From Paenibacillus sp. LS1 (lineage in GTDB: Bacteria > Bacillota > Bacilli > Paenibacillales > Paenibacillaceae): a DNA stretch of 64,000 nucleotides. The notes beneath the pieces were generated by a model. It was given only the letters and a program-made list of their open reading frames with translations, was not told where the DNA came from and ran no database searches. The stretch covers positions 248,001 to 312,000 of the forward strand of contig NZ_JAPDOE010000003.1 of assembly GCF_026013365.1 (NCBI RefSeq). The letters run 5' to 3'. How positions within the stretch are numbered: position 1 is the stretch's first letter; every line of letters begins with the position of its first letter. Position numbers and translations under genes: made by a program. Positions 53,544-62,183 of this stretch are shown here, one piece after another.

Positions 53544-55652
53544 TCAAACCAGATACTCCGCCATAATCTGCTCGATATCATACGGCGTAACGCCTTGATC
53601 CACCGAATAGATTGTATCCGCCTGATCCATTTTATCCACCAGTTCTCCTCTAGCTTTGGCATGAAGCATGAACAAGTCATGCAGATCGGGTTTGCGTAAA
53701 TTCGTTAGCGCTTTGCCCATCAAGACCATGCCTTTTTGATTGCCTTCCACATTGTTGCAGTAATCCGGATGGCTTGTCAGCGCCAGGTCTGTCCAGATGA
53801 CGGAACGTTCGACCAGGTCCATAATGACAGGGATCGCAATCTGCGTATCCGCGGTAATATCGATTTTGTTCGCTACGGTGGACGGTTCGAAAATCTCGCC
53901 AGACCCCGGTTTCTTCCTCATCATCCAGCCCACAAAACATTCGGGCAGATCACAATACGGATGACTGGTAAACGAAAGCAGTGTTGCTACCACATATCGT
54001 CCACCATAGGCCACGATGGATGGAATATGCAGATCAATAAACTCACTTGCTCCGTTAGGTGCGGTCACGATATCTCCGCTATGGACAGCCTTATAGTTAG
54101 AGGATCGCAGATTCGTATAGGAAATATGCTCTACATAGTTCCAGTCCTTATCGTACATCACTGCAGACAAGTCAATGTCCACGCGCCCTGTAGACTTGCC
54201 ATCCACGTCTCCCTCTTTCCACCAGTTGAAGAAACGAATCGTATCTCCCTCTGCCATTGGCATACGGCTTCCTCGAACGATGGTACGAAGAGCCTTGCTC
54301 GCAGATCTCTGGGAAAAGGGCACCAGATAATCATGGAGCTGCGGATCGACATAGGTCTTCCCAAGCGGGGCAAGGGCAGCGAAGCGCTCTACCAGTGCCT
54401 GCTCGCACAATTGCACGACATCCTGACACGTGGTCTCATTGATCTCTGGCAGCTCATTTGGAACGGCAAAAGCTTTGGCTACATTGCCTTTCGGGAAGAA
54501 GACACGCAGATCCTGCAGTTCATTACGCTGGGCAAAATGCTGTCTGACCTGCAATAACACCGGGGTAGAGACTTGCTCCAGTACCTCGCCAAATGCCAGC
54601 AGTACATACGCTTCATCTTCGGTCACACGCAGCAAGTGATCCAGTCTTCTCGCGAATTCACCTGGACGCTGTGACAACAGATCAATCAGACTCCAGACAT
54701 TCCGATATTGGAAGGCAAGCTCCACACTTCCGTTGAAGGTCGAATAAGGCTTATTATTACGTAAAATATCAAAGGCTTCTTCGCAGCGCGGATACCGAAG
54801 CTTATATTCCGAAGGATGCAGAATTTCGCCAAGGCGAATCCAGCGATCCTTATATCGAAGCATATCCTCCTTGATGGAACCGCATTGCTCCAATAATCCG
54901 AGCAAAAGACGTCTCTCGCGGCGTTTGAATCTCCGGAAAGGAGACGCTGCTGCCAGGCTGACATCACCATTGGACCACGCGACAGCCAGACGCAGGACAT
55001 CACTTGCCGTTTTGAAATACGGACTGATCCGGTCGATGTTTGCTTTTTCATGCTTCAACAGCGAGGCGACCACAAAGCCCACATTTTCTTTGAACGGAAT
55101 CTCGGTGGGTAATAGCGCATCCACTTCTTTCGGGTCTACATACTCCAATACCGTATCGATATCTGCCTTGTCTGTTTCCGAGATGGAACCCTTGGCTTCT
55201 ATGATCTGGCGGATAAGCGTCTGGAATGCTTGTTTGTTTCCCAAACCAATGACTTTTAAGTCCGTCTTTTCCAGCAAAGGCATTCTCTCCACAGATGGTT
55301 GATCCGTATAGACCGCAGTCAGATTGGTCAGATAATGAATCATCGCATTAAGGTATAACTCCGCTTCATCCGCCTGCATTACCTGCATCGGGAATCCTGC
55401 ATACATCGGTTTGTATTTCACATGTGCGCCGACCATGACTCTCAGATCAGCTACAAGTTGAATATATATTGCTTCGAATTGTTCCTTGGACAGCTGCCGC
55501 ATCGCCTGCATTAACTCATCCGAGAAGGTGTATCCGAGTGATTCAATATTTTTGAGGGCAGTCGCCAGGTGTGTCTTCGGCAACTGTTGTTTCCCTTCGT
55601 TTGATTCGATAATAAGTTTGTTCGCTCTGCGCAAATAAATCGTATTGTTCAT
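53544..55652 (-). CDS. TerD-like C-terminal domain protein resembling the MXAN_6230/SCO0854 family
   Basis: A 702-aa cytosolic protein. The first 350 residues are mostly helical. Landmarks are KYKPMYAGFPMQVMQADEAE (about 80-100), close to the 'PMYpnFP.QVMea' signature of the MXAN_6230/SCO0854 proteins, and a basic FRRFKRRERRLLLG stretch (about 245). The C-terminal 230 residues look like a TerD calcium-binding beta-sandwich: GRVDIDLSAVMYDKDW, VHSGDIVTAPNGASEFIDLHI, GGRYVVATLLSFTSHPYCDLPECFVGW. The named family is annotated with a RING-type Cys cluster, but no Cys-x2-Cys pair is visible here. Ter proteins act in tellurite, phage or stress responses. The start is uncertain: ATG 55652 or GTG 55676; neither has a strong ribosome site. 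No other ter gene is nearby. Confidence 0.6.
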   Translation of the reverse strand: MNNTIYLRRANKLIIESNEGKQQLPKTHLATALKNIESLGYTFSDELMQAMRQLSKEQFEAIYIQLVADLRVMVGAHVKYKPMYAGFPMQVMQADEAELYLNAMIHYLTNLTAVYTDQPSVERMPLLEKTDLKVIGLGNKQAFQTLIRQIIEAKGSISETDKADIDTVLEYVDPKEVDALLPTEIPFKENVGFVVASLLKHEKANIDRISPYFKTASDVLRLAVAWSNGDVSLAAASPFRRFKRRERRLLLGLLEQCGSIKEDMLRYKDRWIRLGEILHPSEYKLRYPRCEEAFDILRNNKPYSTFNGSVELAFQYRNVWSLIDLLSQRPGEFARRLDHLLRVTEDEAYVLLAFGEVLEQVSTPVLLQVRQHFAQRNELQDLRVFFPKGNVAKAFAVPNELPEINETTCQDVVQLCEQALVERFAALAPLGKTYVDPQLHDYLVPFSQRSASKALRTIVRGSRMPMAEGDTIRFFNWWKEGDVDGKSTGRVDIDLSAVMYDKDWNYVEHISYTNLRSSNYKAVHSGDIVTAPNGASEFIDLHIPSIVAYGGRYVVATLLSFTSHPYCDLPECFVGWMMRKKPGSGEIFEPSTVANKIDITADTQIAIPVIMDLVERSVIWTDLALTSHPDYCNNVEGNQKGMVLMGKALTNLRKPDLHDLFMLHAKARGELVDKMDQADTIYSVDQGVTPYDIEQIMAEYLV

Positions 55653-55702
55653 GATAAAAGAGTCCAGGAAAGCCACATCCCTATATAACGTGAAAGGTTA
55701 GG

Positions 55703-55816
55703 GTTAGAAGGAAGGAATGTGATAGCCTGGACGCCTCCTCTCTGAAATGAAATCTTCAGGAGAGCTGCGACCCTATTTTCGCCAATGAAGTTAGAAGGAA
55801 GGATCGCAATAGCCTG
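55703..55816. repeat. Short direct-repeat element with internal hairpin
   Basis: GTTAGAAGGAAGGAatgtgaTAGCCTG (55703-55729) recurs as GTTAGAAGGAAGGAtcgcaaTAGCCTG (55790-55816). Between them lies a CTCTCTGAA-atgaaatc-TTCAGGAGAG hairpin (55738-55764). It looks like a small dispersed intergenic repeat rather than a gene. Only this copy is seen in the window. Confidence 0.5.
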
Positions 55817-55921
55817 AAGGCCAGCGGTTCGAAGTTTGTCACCCAAACCTCTGGTGAACCCATCATCTCAGATTCCACGATCTGCCAACAGGGCGAAAGT
55901 ATTACGACATGATAAGATGAC

Positions 55922-56515
55922 CTAATTGGTACCGGATAACGAGTCCGCCCACTCGTCCACAGATCTAACCTCTGCTTGAAGAGGGAACACTTTTTCCGTA
56001 AGCACACGATGAACCTCGGGATCTGCATCGATGCAGGCATCCGAGAGCACGGTGAGCGCATAGTCTTTATCCGCCGCCTCCCTCAAAGTCGATAGAACAA
56101 CCCCGCTTGTCGCAATCCCACTAAGAATGAGTGTGTCTATCTGTTGAGACCGAAGAATGACCTCCAGATCGCTTCCGGCGAATGCGCTGACCCGAACTTT
56201 GGTCACAATAGGCTCGTCCGGCTGGGGTTGCAAAGATTCATCAATCTGCACCGCTGCTTCCATGGCTGCCACCGCATCTGCTCCAGCTCCAGCCCGATCA
56301 GGGATTCCGCCGAACATTTTGTTGCGTGAACTGATCTCGGGATAACCCGGGCGGAATGCCACTCTCACGTAAATCACAGGAATCGCATGACGACGTGCAG
56401 TCTCAATCGCTTTTTGGAATGGAAGCAGGTCCTCTCTGTCTTTAACAAACTGGGACACGACACTCTTTTGCATATCCATGATCAGCAATGCACTTTTGCT
56501 CATTGAATGTGACAT
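55922..56515 (-). CDS. Isochorismatase-family protein lacking the catalytic cysteine
   Basis: A 197-aa alpha/beta hydrolase of the isochorismatase-like/cysteine hydrolase superfamily. The catalytic Asp is in ALLIMDMQKSVV (about 13-15) and the Lys in VTKVRVSAF (about 103). The third position, normally Cys in GIATxxCV, reads GIATSGVV (about 127-134), so the nucleophile is missing. Such variants include true isochorismatases and non-hydrolytic members. AAAGGAGAAGG precedes ATG 56515. It is divergent from a TetR gene with two clear operators between them, so it is almost certainly that regulator's target. Substrate unknown. Confidence 0.85.
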   Translation of the reverse strand: MSHSMSKSALLIMDMQKSVVSQFVKDREDLLPFQKAIETARRHAIPVIYVRVAFRPGYPEISSRNKMFGGIPDRAGAGADAVAAMEAAVQIDESLQPQPDEPIVTKVRVSAFAGSDLEVILRSQQIDTLILSGIATSGVVLSTLREAADKDYALTVLSDACIDADPEVHRVLTEKVFPLQAEVRSVDEWADSLSGTN

Positions 56516-56581
56516 GTTATCCTTCTCCTTTGGAATTGGGTTAAGAAATTCAGAATAGTTCGTATATTATTCTCCAGTGAT

Positions 56582-56603
56582 AAACGGAGGATAAGTTCCG
56601 TTT
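56582..56603. promoter_or_regulatory. TetR operator 1
   Basis: AAACGGA-N8-TCCGTTT palindrome on the isochorismatase-gene side of the divergent promoter region. Confidence 0.7.
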
Positions 56604-56611
56604 AAAATTAT

Positions 56612-56629
56612 ACGGAGGTGATCCTCCGT
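56612..56629. promoter_or_regulatory. TetR operator 2
   Basis: ACGGAGG-tgat-CCTCCGT palindrome, sharing the ACGGA half-site with operator 1. The site centres are about 28 bp apart. Confidence 0.75.
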
Positions 56630-56681
56630 TTGTCAACCAACCAACAGTGGGGTATATTTATGAAAGAGGTGTGATCCCATA

Positions 56682-57299
56682 ATGTCTAAAAACAATAATC
56701 CTACTCCTGACGGTGAGGTTACGGATAATGATTCCATCGTCACTCAGGTTCCAGAGAAGACACTGCGTGCAGATGCCAAGAAAAATCGGGATAAGCTGCT
56801 CCGTATTGCGCATGAAATTTTCAAAACGGAGGGCATTGCTGTCTCCATGGATGAGATTGCAAAGCGTGCCGGTGTTGGTATAGGCACGGTCTATCGCCAT
56901 TTTCCAACGAAGGAAGATCTGTTCGGGGCCGTCATTGCCAGCCACAAGATGCGTCTGATGGAAGAGGCCGATCAATGGCTTCATCACGACGATCCGGGCG
57001 AAGCATTTTTTCAATATTTCACCAAGATCATAAGCGAGGGGATTGCCAACAAGGCGATTACCGATGCTCTGGTTAGCAGTCTGACCATAGACACGGGCCG
57101 CTCAGAGATAGCGAATGAGTTCTGGCGGGGCATTACCCAACTGCTTGAGCGAGCACAGCAACATGGCTCTGTCCGAGCAGATGCCAGCATTGAGGATATT
57201 AAAATCATGCTGATCGGTGTGCTTCAGGCCACCGGACATCGAGGAATTTTCCCGGAACGGGTTGTATCGATCCTATGTGATGGTCTGCGTAACGTGTAG
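56682..57299 (+). CDS. TetR/AcrR-family transcriptional regulator
   Basis: A 205-aa protein. An N-terminal extension of about 30 residues leads to the TetR_N HTH (about 35-80): RDKLLRIAHEIFKTEGIAVSMDEIAKRAGVGIGTVYRHFPTKEDLF, with the recognition helix VGIGTVYRHF. The helical ligand-binding half (about 90-205) contains GSVRADASIEDIKIMLIGVLQA, common in regulators of detoxification genes. AGAGGTG lies before ATG 56682. It is divergent from the isochorismatase-family gene across two ACGGA-type palindromes, so it probably represses both genes and releases on binding an unknown small ligand. Confidence 0.92.
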   Translation: MSKNNNPTPDGEVTDNDSIVTQVPEKTLRADAKKNRDKLLRIAHEIFKTEGIAVSMDEIAKRAGVGIGTVYRHFPTKEDLFGAVIASHKMRLMEEADQWLHHDDPGEAFFQYFTKIISEGIANKAITDALVSSLTIDTGRSEIANEFWRGITQLLERAQQHGSVRADASIEDIKIMLIGVLQATGHRGIFPERVVSILCDGLRNV

Positions 57300-57331
57300 A
57301 GAGAAATCCATACAAGAACTGAGGATACAAT

Positions 57332-58408
57332 ATGCAACTTCAAACACTATATAACGAATACCTCAACATCAAATGGAAACGCGGACTAACGCCTGCCCAT
57401 ACAGAACCTTTAATGTATGGCATATATGAAGACGATAGCGCTGACTTATTCTTGAATGGTCAATCGGATGAGACCTTTACGAACTGGATCTTTGAGCTAC
57501 AGCCCAAAGATCCATATTATGGCGCCAAGCCAAACGGGAACCCCCTTCTCAGCAATGTTTTCAGCCAACTGAATATGTATGACGAACTCACCCTATATTA
57601 TTTGTTGTTTACTATTAATACCACGATGTCAGTTAACACGTATAATTGTTACAGTGACATGAATGACTTGATGAAAAACTATAGCTTCTTTCAACTAGCT
57701 CAATTGAGTGAATTATCCAGATTGAGTGATGAACAGAAGTATGAGTTAAGGGACTTTTTCTTCTTTTTCTACCTTTACGCCCATCCGGTTAACGAAGAGA
57801 CCCTCTACGCCTGTTCGTATAGCAGAAATGATCTCGTACATACAAAAACCAACATTAAGCTAAGAGACTACATTGCAGCGTTTCATGATTACTACAGCAC
57901 ACATCTCGAGATATACAACGAGCAAATTCTCATTACACCATACGAAATACAGGCCTGCAAACAGCTTACGCTCGAACTGCTACGAGCAATAGAGAGTAAA
58001 TCACCCAAGCTAAGCATGCCCACGGAAGAAGGATTAGAGACGATCATCGGGCTGATTAATGATGTAGATCAGATGCTGCATATGTACGCGGAAAATAGAA
58101 CGATGTTCTTTGATATCATACGAGATTTTCTGGCTGACCATCGCTTAGGCCCCTATCGTGATTATTGCTTCACGACATTACTTCAGAATTACGTTTTATA
58201 TATCCTGTATTTTGATTTTAATGAAATTCAAGTATTAATAAATAACTTCAGAGGCACTCCTGTATGGTGCGGGATTATCATCAATAAAATATTCACAGAT
58301 ACCATTTTCATGCAAAAGATTATTAGACAAAAGCATATCAATTTTACGTCCTACCCTGAAGTTACTGCGTTTTTTAACGAGCACTCCAGAAATTTCTATC
58401 GGCTATAA
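57332..58408 (+). CDS. Hypothetical protein, no recognised family
   Basis: A 358-aa protein with many Tyr, Asn, Phe and Leu residues, predicted mainly helical and cytosolic. There is no signal peptide. A very aromatic FFFFFYLYA run (about 147) and a late hydrophobic run LLQNYVLYILYFDF (about 283) are too short or too polar to be confident TM helices. It is visibly more AT-rich than its neighbours. It follows the TetR gene by 32 bp with a GAGGATACA ribosome site, so it may be cotranscribed with it. A bidirectional terminator follows. I cannot assign a function; horizontal acquisition is possible. Confidence 0.7.
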   Translation: MQLQTLYNEYLNIKWKRGLTPAHTEPLMYGIYEDDSADLFLNGQSDETFTNWIFELQPKDPYYGAKPNGNPLLSNVFSQLNMYDELTLYYLLFTINTTMSVNTYNCYSDMNDLMKNYSFFQLAQLSELSRLSDEQKYELRDFFFFFYLYAHPVNEETLYACSYSRNDLVHTKTNIKLRDYIAAFHDYYSTHLEIYNEQILITPYEIQACKQLTLELLRAIESKSPKLSMPTEEGLETIIGLINDVDQMLHMYAENRTMFFDIIRDFLADHRLGPYRDYCFTTLLQNYVLYILYFDFNEIQVLINNFRGTPVWCGIIINKIFTDTIFMQKIIRQKHINFTSYPEVTAFFNEHSRNFYRL

Positions 58409-58446
58409 ATCTGGCGCTGACAAAAACAGCTCAGACATGATATATC

Positions 58447-58493
58447 AAAAAAAGAGCTAAGCACGGGATTCATCCCGGCTTAGCTCTCTTCTT
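58447..58493. terminator. Bidirectional intrinsic terminator
   Basis: AAAAAAGAGCTAAGC-ac-GGGA-ttca-TCCC-g-GCTTAGCTCTCTTCTTT hairpin between the convergent unknown gene and mqo. Confidence 0.85.
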
Positions 58494-58529
58494 TGGCCTG
58501 ATTCTTATTTAACACGATTAGATTAATCG

Positions 58530-60035
58530 TTATACGTGCAGGACATGTTTTTCATCCGATAATCCCAGCGCTTTGGCTGTTGAAGAATGAACCTCTTTGA
58601 GCAGATCCAAGTTCTCTACAAGCGATATACCGTAGGAAGGAATCATTTCCTTGATCTTCGGCTCCCATGCCTCCATATGCTGCGGGAAGCAACGCTGAAG
58701 AATCTCAAGCATGACCTGAACTGCGGTGGATGCACCCGGTGATGCACCTAGCAAAGCCGCAATCGTTCCATCTGCAGACGTGACCACTTCGGTACCAAAT
58801 TGGAGCGTACCCTTGCCACCTTGAACGGTATCCTTGATCACCTGCACACGCTGCCCCGCCAGAACCATATCCCAATCCTCGCTCTTCGCACCCGGAACAA
58901 AGTCACGCAATTCAGCCATACGTTGTTCCTTGGATAACATCAGTTGTTGGATCAGGTACTTGGTCAAAGAGATTTCTTTGACACCTGCTGCGAGCATCGT
59001 AAGCAGATTATGCATCTTAACCGACGTAATTAAGTCGGCATTGGAACCGGTCTTCAGGAACTTCGGCGAGAAGCCGGCAAACGGACCGAATAGCAGCGAC
59101 TTCTTATTGTCGATAAAACGGGTATCCAGATGGGGAACGGACATGGGCGGAGCCCCTACCGAAGCCTTGCCATATACTTTGGCGTGATGCTGTTCCACGA
59201 CCTTTTGATTTTTGCACACCATAAAGATGCCACTGACCGGGAATCCACCGATATGTTTACCTTCCGGAATGCCCGTCTTCTGGAGCAAATGTAGACTTCC
59301 GCCGCCCGCGCCGATAAAGACGAACTTTGCCTTATGGCGTTCGACTGTACCGCTCTTCAGATTTTTCACGGATAATTCCCATTGTCCATCGCTGGTACGT
59401 TTCATATTCTTCACGCTATGTTCGTAGTGGATACCCACGTGTTGTTCCTTCAAATGTTTGATCAGCATACGCGTTAAAGCACCAAAGTTAACGTCCGTAC
59501 CGGAGTCAATCTTGGTTGCTGCAACAGGTTCATTACTTGTACGATCTTTCATCATCAGCGGCATCCATTTCGCCAGCTCTTTCTTGTCATCCGAGAATTC
59601 CATGCCTGCGAACAGCGGGTGATTCGACAAGGAGTCATAGCGTCTTTTCAGAAACTGGACATTGCTCTCTCCGTGCACATAACTCAAATGAGGAATCGGC
59701 ATAATGAAATCCCGCGGATTACGAATCAGACGGCTATTGACGAGATAGGACCAAAATTGCTTTGAGATCTGAAATTGTTCATTCACTTTAATCGCTTTGC
59801 TAATATCTACGGTTCCGTCTGGTCGTTCAACGGTATAGTTAAGTTCGCACAATGCAGCATGCCCGGTTCCGGCATTATTCCATTCGTTGGAGCTTTCCTC
59901 TCCTGCAGTGGCGAGCTTTTCAAAAACCTTAATATTCCAGTCTGGTGCCAATTCTTTTAGCAAAGTTCCCAAAGTTGCACTCATAATTCCGGCACCAATC
60001 AAGATAACATCTGTACTCGTTTGTCCCTGGCTCAT
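58530..60035 (-). CDS. mqo: Malate:quinone oxidoreductase
   Basis: A 501-aa FAD-dependent peripheral membrane enzyme. The FAD motif [19 protein letters not shown] is at about 11-28 and family blocks [28 protein letters not shown] (about 45-70, with NNAGTGHA), [21 protein letters not shown] (about 243) and the C-terminal [20 protein letters not shown] (about 435) are all intact. It oxidises malate to oxaloacetate and gives the electrons to quinone, by-passing NAD-linked malate dehydrogenase. AAGGACGG precedes ATG 60035. A minus-strand TATAAT (60140-60145) with TTATTG 17 bp upstream is a likely promoter, and a near-perfect cre site sits in the leader. Confidence 0.95.
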   Translation of the reverse strand: MSQGQTSTDVILIGAGIMSATLGTLLKELAPDWNIKVFEKLATAGEESSNEWNNAGTGHAALCELNYTVERPDGTVDISKAIKVNEQFQISKQFWSYLVNSRLIRNPRDFIMPIPHLSYVHGESNVQFLKRRYDSLSNHPLFAGMEFSDDKKELAKWMPLMMKDRTSNEPVAATKIDSGTDVNFGALTRMLIKHLKEQHVGIHYEHSVKNMKRTSDGQWELSVKNLKSGTVERHKAKFVFIGAGGGSLHLLQKTGIPEGKHIGGFPVSGIFMVCKNQKVVEQHHAKVYGKASVGAPPMSVPHLDTRFIDNKKSLLFGPFAGFSPKFLKTGSNADLITSVKMHNLLTMLAAGVKEISLTKYLIQQLMLSKEQRMAELRDFVPGAKSEDWDMVLAGQRVQVIKDTVQGGKGTLQFGTEVVTSADGTIAALLGASPGASTAVQVMLEILQRCFPQHMEAWEPKIKEMIPSYGISLVENLDLLKEVHSSTAKALGLSDEKHVLHV

Positions 60036-60071
60036 GTCTACCGTCCTTATATCCTATATTTGCCAAAAGGA

Positions 60072-60085
60072 TGTAAGCGTTATCG
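60072..60085. promoter_or_regulatory. cre site in the mqo leader
   Basis: TGTAAGCGTTATCG on the plus strand fits the consensus TGNAANCGNTNNCA at all fixed positions but the last. It lies about 50 bp downstream of the likely mqo start point, where CcpA could act as a roadblock. The gap up to 60332 shows no further motif. Confidence 0.6.
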
Positions 60086-60332
60086 ATTTGGCATTTGCAG
60101 CAAGCCCATTCTTGAACGGGGTCGCACCTTCTCTGAATGATTATAACCTTGATCTAGTGTATCAATAATATAGAGCAATTTAAATATGCAATTTCAAGAT
60201 ATTTGCTATTCCATCAGTATACGCTAGTTTACATCGGAACGTTAGCCCGGTTATAGGCCTGAAAGATATATTTGTTCAAAACAAAGAAAGGAGCCCGGTT
60301 TTAGGGGGACTTGGGTGATCAAATGGATGCAC

Positions 60333-60371
60333 TAAAAGCCGCTCTCGAATCACTTCGTAAGGCGGCTTTTT
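60333..60371. terminator. Intrinsic terminator of the nickel/peptide transporter operon
   Basis: AAAAGCCGC...CGAA-tcac-TTCG...GCGGCTTTT hairpin with T-rich tails on both strands, 44 bp past the stop of the last ABC gene. Confidence 0.8.
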
Positions 60372-60414
60372 ATATAAAATCAACGATTAACACCCCCGGC
60401 GTTTCCGGGAGTAC

Positions 60415-61386
60415 TCAGAAGATTGAAATTAATTCTTTCGTATACGGATGGCGTTCTTCAGCGAACAACGCATCCGCGCCAAAGCGATCAACGATCTGAC
60501 CTTCCCGCATGACGATGATGCGCTGGCTCATGCGATGTACCGCAGCCAGATCATGCGAGATGAACACGTATGACAGACCAAGCGATGTCCGCAGATCGGT
60601 GAGCAACTGCAAAACCGCACCTTGCGAGATCACGTCCAGGCTGGCCGTCGGTTCATCCAGAACGACAACGTCCGGCTCAATACCAATGGCACGTGCGATC
60701 GTGACACGCTGACGCTGTCCACCACTTAGCTCATGGGGGTAACGTCCAGCCAAATCGCTTGGAAGCTCAACAGCTTCAAGTAGCTTTTGGACGTAAGCCT
60801 CCTTCGACGTATAGGTAAAGTGGGACAACTCGGCGTTCCGTCCAAGCTGTTCGTACGGATCGATTAGCGAATCGGCAATCTTGAGCTTTGGATTCAGTGC
60901 AGCCATCGGGTTCTGGAAAACAATCTGAATCTTCCGGCGATGAGGTCGCAACCGTCGGCCGCTCAGCCGTGCGATATCCTGTCCGCCCAGTGTAATCGAG
61001 CCCTTATCTGCATCTTCAATTCGTAGCAGACAGCGAGCGAGCGTACTCTTGCCGCACCCACTCTCACCAACCAGGCCAAGACACTCGCCACGGTTCAGGG
61101 CGAAGGAAATATCATTCACAGCCGGTCGGTCTGCACCTGCATACGTTCGGCTAAGATGTTCCACGTGAAGCACAGGATTGCTGAGGATACTGGAAGATGA
61201 AGCATTATCTGAACCGGCGGTATTTTTATTCGTATCTGTATCTGCAAGATCTGTATCTGTAGTCGTTATGACTGCATTATCTATGTCTACATGGTTTACG
61301 TCTTTTGCAAAATGGTGGCTTCGCACATCAGATTCTTCTTCGGACTGCACGATTCCACGGCGTTCATCATTTGCCGTCTTCATCAT
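60415..61386 (-). CDS. Nickel/peptide ABC transporter ATP-binding protein (NikE/OppF type)
   Basis: A 323-aa ABC ATPase. The first 75 residues are an unusual low-complexity, Asp/Thr/Ser/Asn-rich extension (TTTDTDLADTDTNKNTAGSD). The ATPase follows: Walker A GESGCGKST (about 116-124), Q-loop VFQNPMAALNPKL (about 164), signature LSGGQRQRVTIARAI (about 219), Walker B VVVLDEPTASLDV (about 241), switch His VFISHDLA (about 276). E. coli NikE is about 268 aa, so the extension accounts for the extra length. ATG overlaps the TAA of the preceding gene by one base and has AGGAGG upstream. It energises uptake through the permeases encoded upstream in the operon. Confidence 0.85.
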   Translation of the reverse strand: MMKTANDERRGIVQSEEESDVRSHHFAKDVNHVDIDNAVITTTDTDLADTDTNKNTAGSDNASSSSILSNPVLHVEHLSRTYAGADRPAVNDISFALNRGECLGLVGESGCGKSTLARCLLRIEDADKGSITLGGQDIARLSGRRLRPHRRKIQIVFQNPMAALNPKLKIADSLIDPYEQLGRNAELSHFTYTSKEAYVQKLLEAVELPSDLAGRYPHELSGGQRQRVTIARAIGIEPDVVVLDEPTASLDVISQGAVLQLLTDLRTSLGLSYVFISHDLAAVHRMSQRIIVMREGQIVDRFGADALFAEERHPYTKELISIF

Positions 61387-62183
61387 TAGGTTCCTGCCTC
61401 CTTCAATCCCGACTTCAGCGAGCGACTCAGGACGGGAGCCGCATCAATCAACTGGCGCGTGTATTCATGCTGAGGATGATCGAGAATGCGATGCTTCCCG
61501 CCAGATTCAACGATCTGCCCTTCCTTCATGACAGCCAAGCGACTAGCATAGCGACGTACATGGCGCCAGTCGTGTGTGATAAATAGAATTGCACAGCCTG
61601 TCTCCGCTTGTTTGCGTGCCAGCAACTCCAACACGCGATGCCCGGACACACTGTCCAGTGCCGTTGTCGCTTCATCAGCGATCAGCAGACGAGGTGAGAG
61701 CATCAGCGAGGTGGCAATCGAGGCCCGCTGAAGCTGCCCACCGCTCAACTGGAACGGATAGCGACGCAGCAATTCAGCGCCAAGGCCAACCGATTCCAGC
61801 GCTTCCTCAGCCCGTTTTTTGCGGATGGCAGAAGACTTTTCCCCATGTACCTTCTGGTATTCATCAAAGTGCCCACCAATGCTGCGAAATGGCGTAAATG
61901 CTCCCTGATAGTCTTGAAAAATATACGAGATGCGGCTTCCCCGCAGGGCGCGCATCTCCTTTGGCTTCCGTTCGAGCAGATTACTGCCCTCGAACATGAC
62001 TCGCCCCGACGCATGCAGGTTGGTCGGCAGCAGACGACCAATCGCTTGCGAGAGCAAGCTTTTGCCGCTACCGCTCTGTCCAACCAATGCCATGAATTCA
62101 CCTTCACGAACAGCCAGCGAGACTTGATCTACAATCGTACGATCCCGACTGGAGATGCTCAATTCCTCAATGGAGAGAATCAT
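61386..62183 (-). CDS. Nickel/peptide ABC transporter ATP-binding protein (NikD/OppD type)
   Basis: A 265-aa ABC ATPase. Walker A GQSGSGKSL (about 35-43; Ser-Leu instead of the usual Ser-Thr), Q-loop IFQDYQGAFTPF (about 89), signature LSGGQLQRASIATSL (about 145), Walker B LLIADEATTALD (about 166) and switch His LFITHDWRHV (about 203). NikD-like proteins of similar length pair with a NikE-like partner. ATG has AAGGAGGTG upstream and overlaps the stop of the permease gene (ATGA). Substrate could be nickel, a nickel-chelate or a peptide. Confidence 0.85.
   Translation of the reverse strand: MILSIEELSISSRDRTIVDQVSLAVREGEFMALVGQSGSGKSLLSQAIGRLLPTNLHASGRVMFEGSNLLERKPKEMRALRGSRISYIFQDYQGAFTPFRSIGGHFDEYQKVHGEKSSAIRKKRAEEALESVGLGAELLRRYPFQLSGGQLQRASIATSLMLSPRLLIADEATTALDSVSGHRVLELLARKQAETGCAILFITHDWRHVRRYASRLAVMKEGQIVESGGKHRILDHPQHEYTRQLIDAAPVLSRSLKSGLKEAGT

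Noticed and set aside
55649..55846. 65-aa minus-strand frame with internally repeated AIxxLPSN segments
   Set aside because: The peptide repeat simply reflects the DNA direct repeat at 55703-55816; there is no ribosome site and it covers the start region of the TerD-like gene.
60311..60499. 62-aa plus-strand frame
   Set aside because: It spans the operon terminator and the 3' end of the opposite ATPase gene; a coding role is unlikely.
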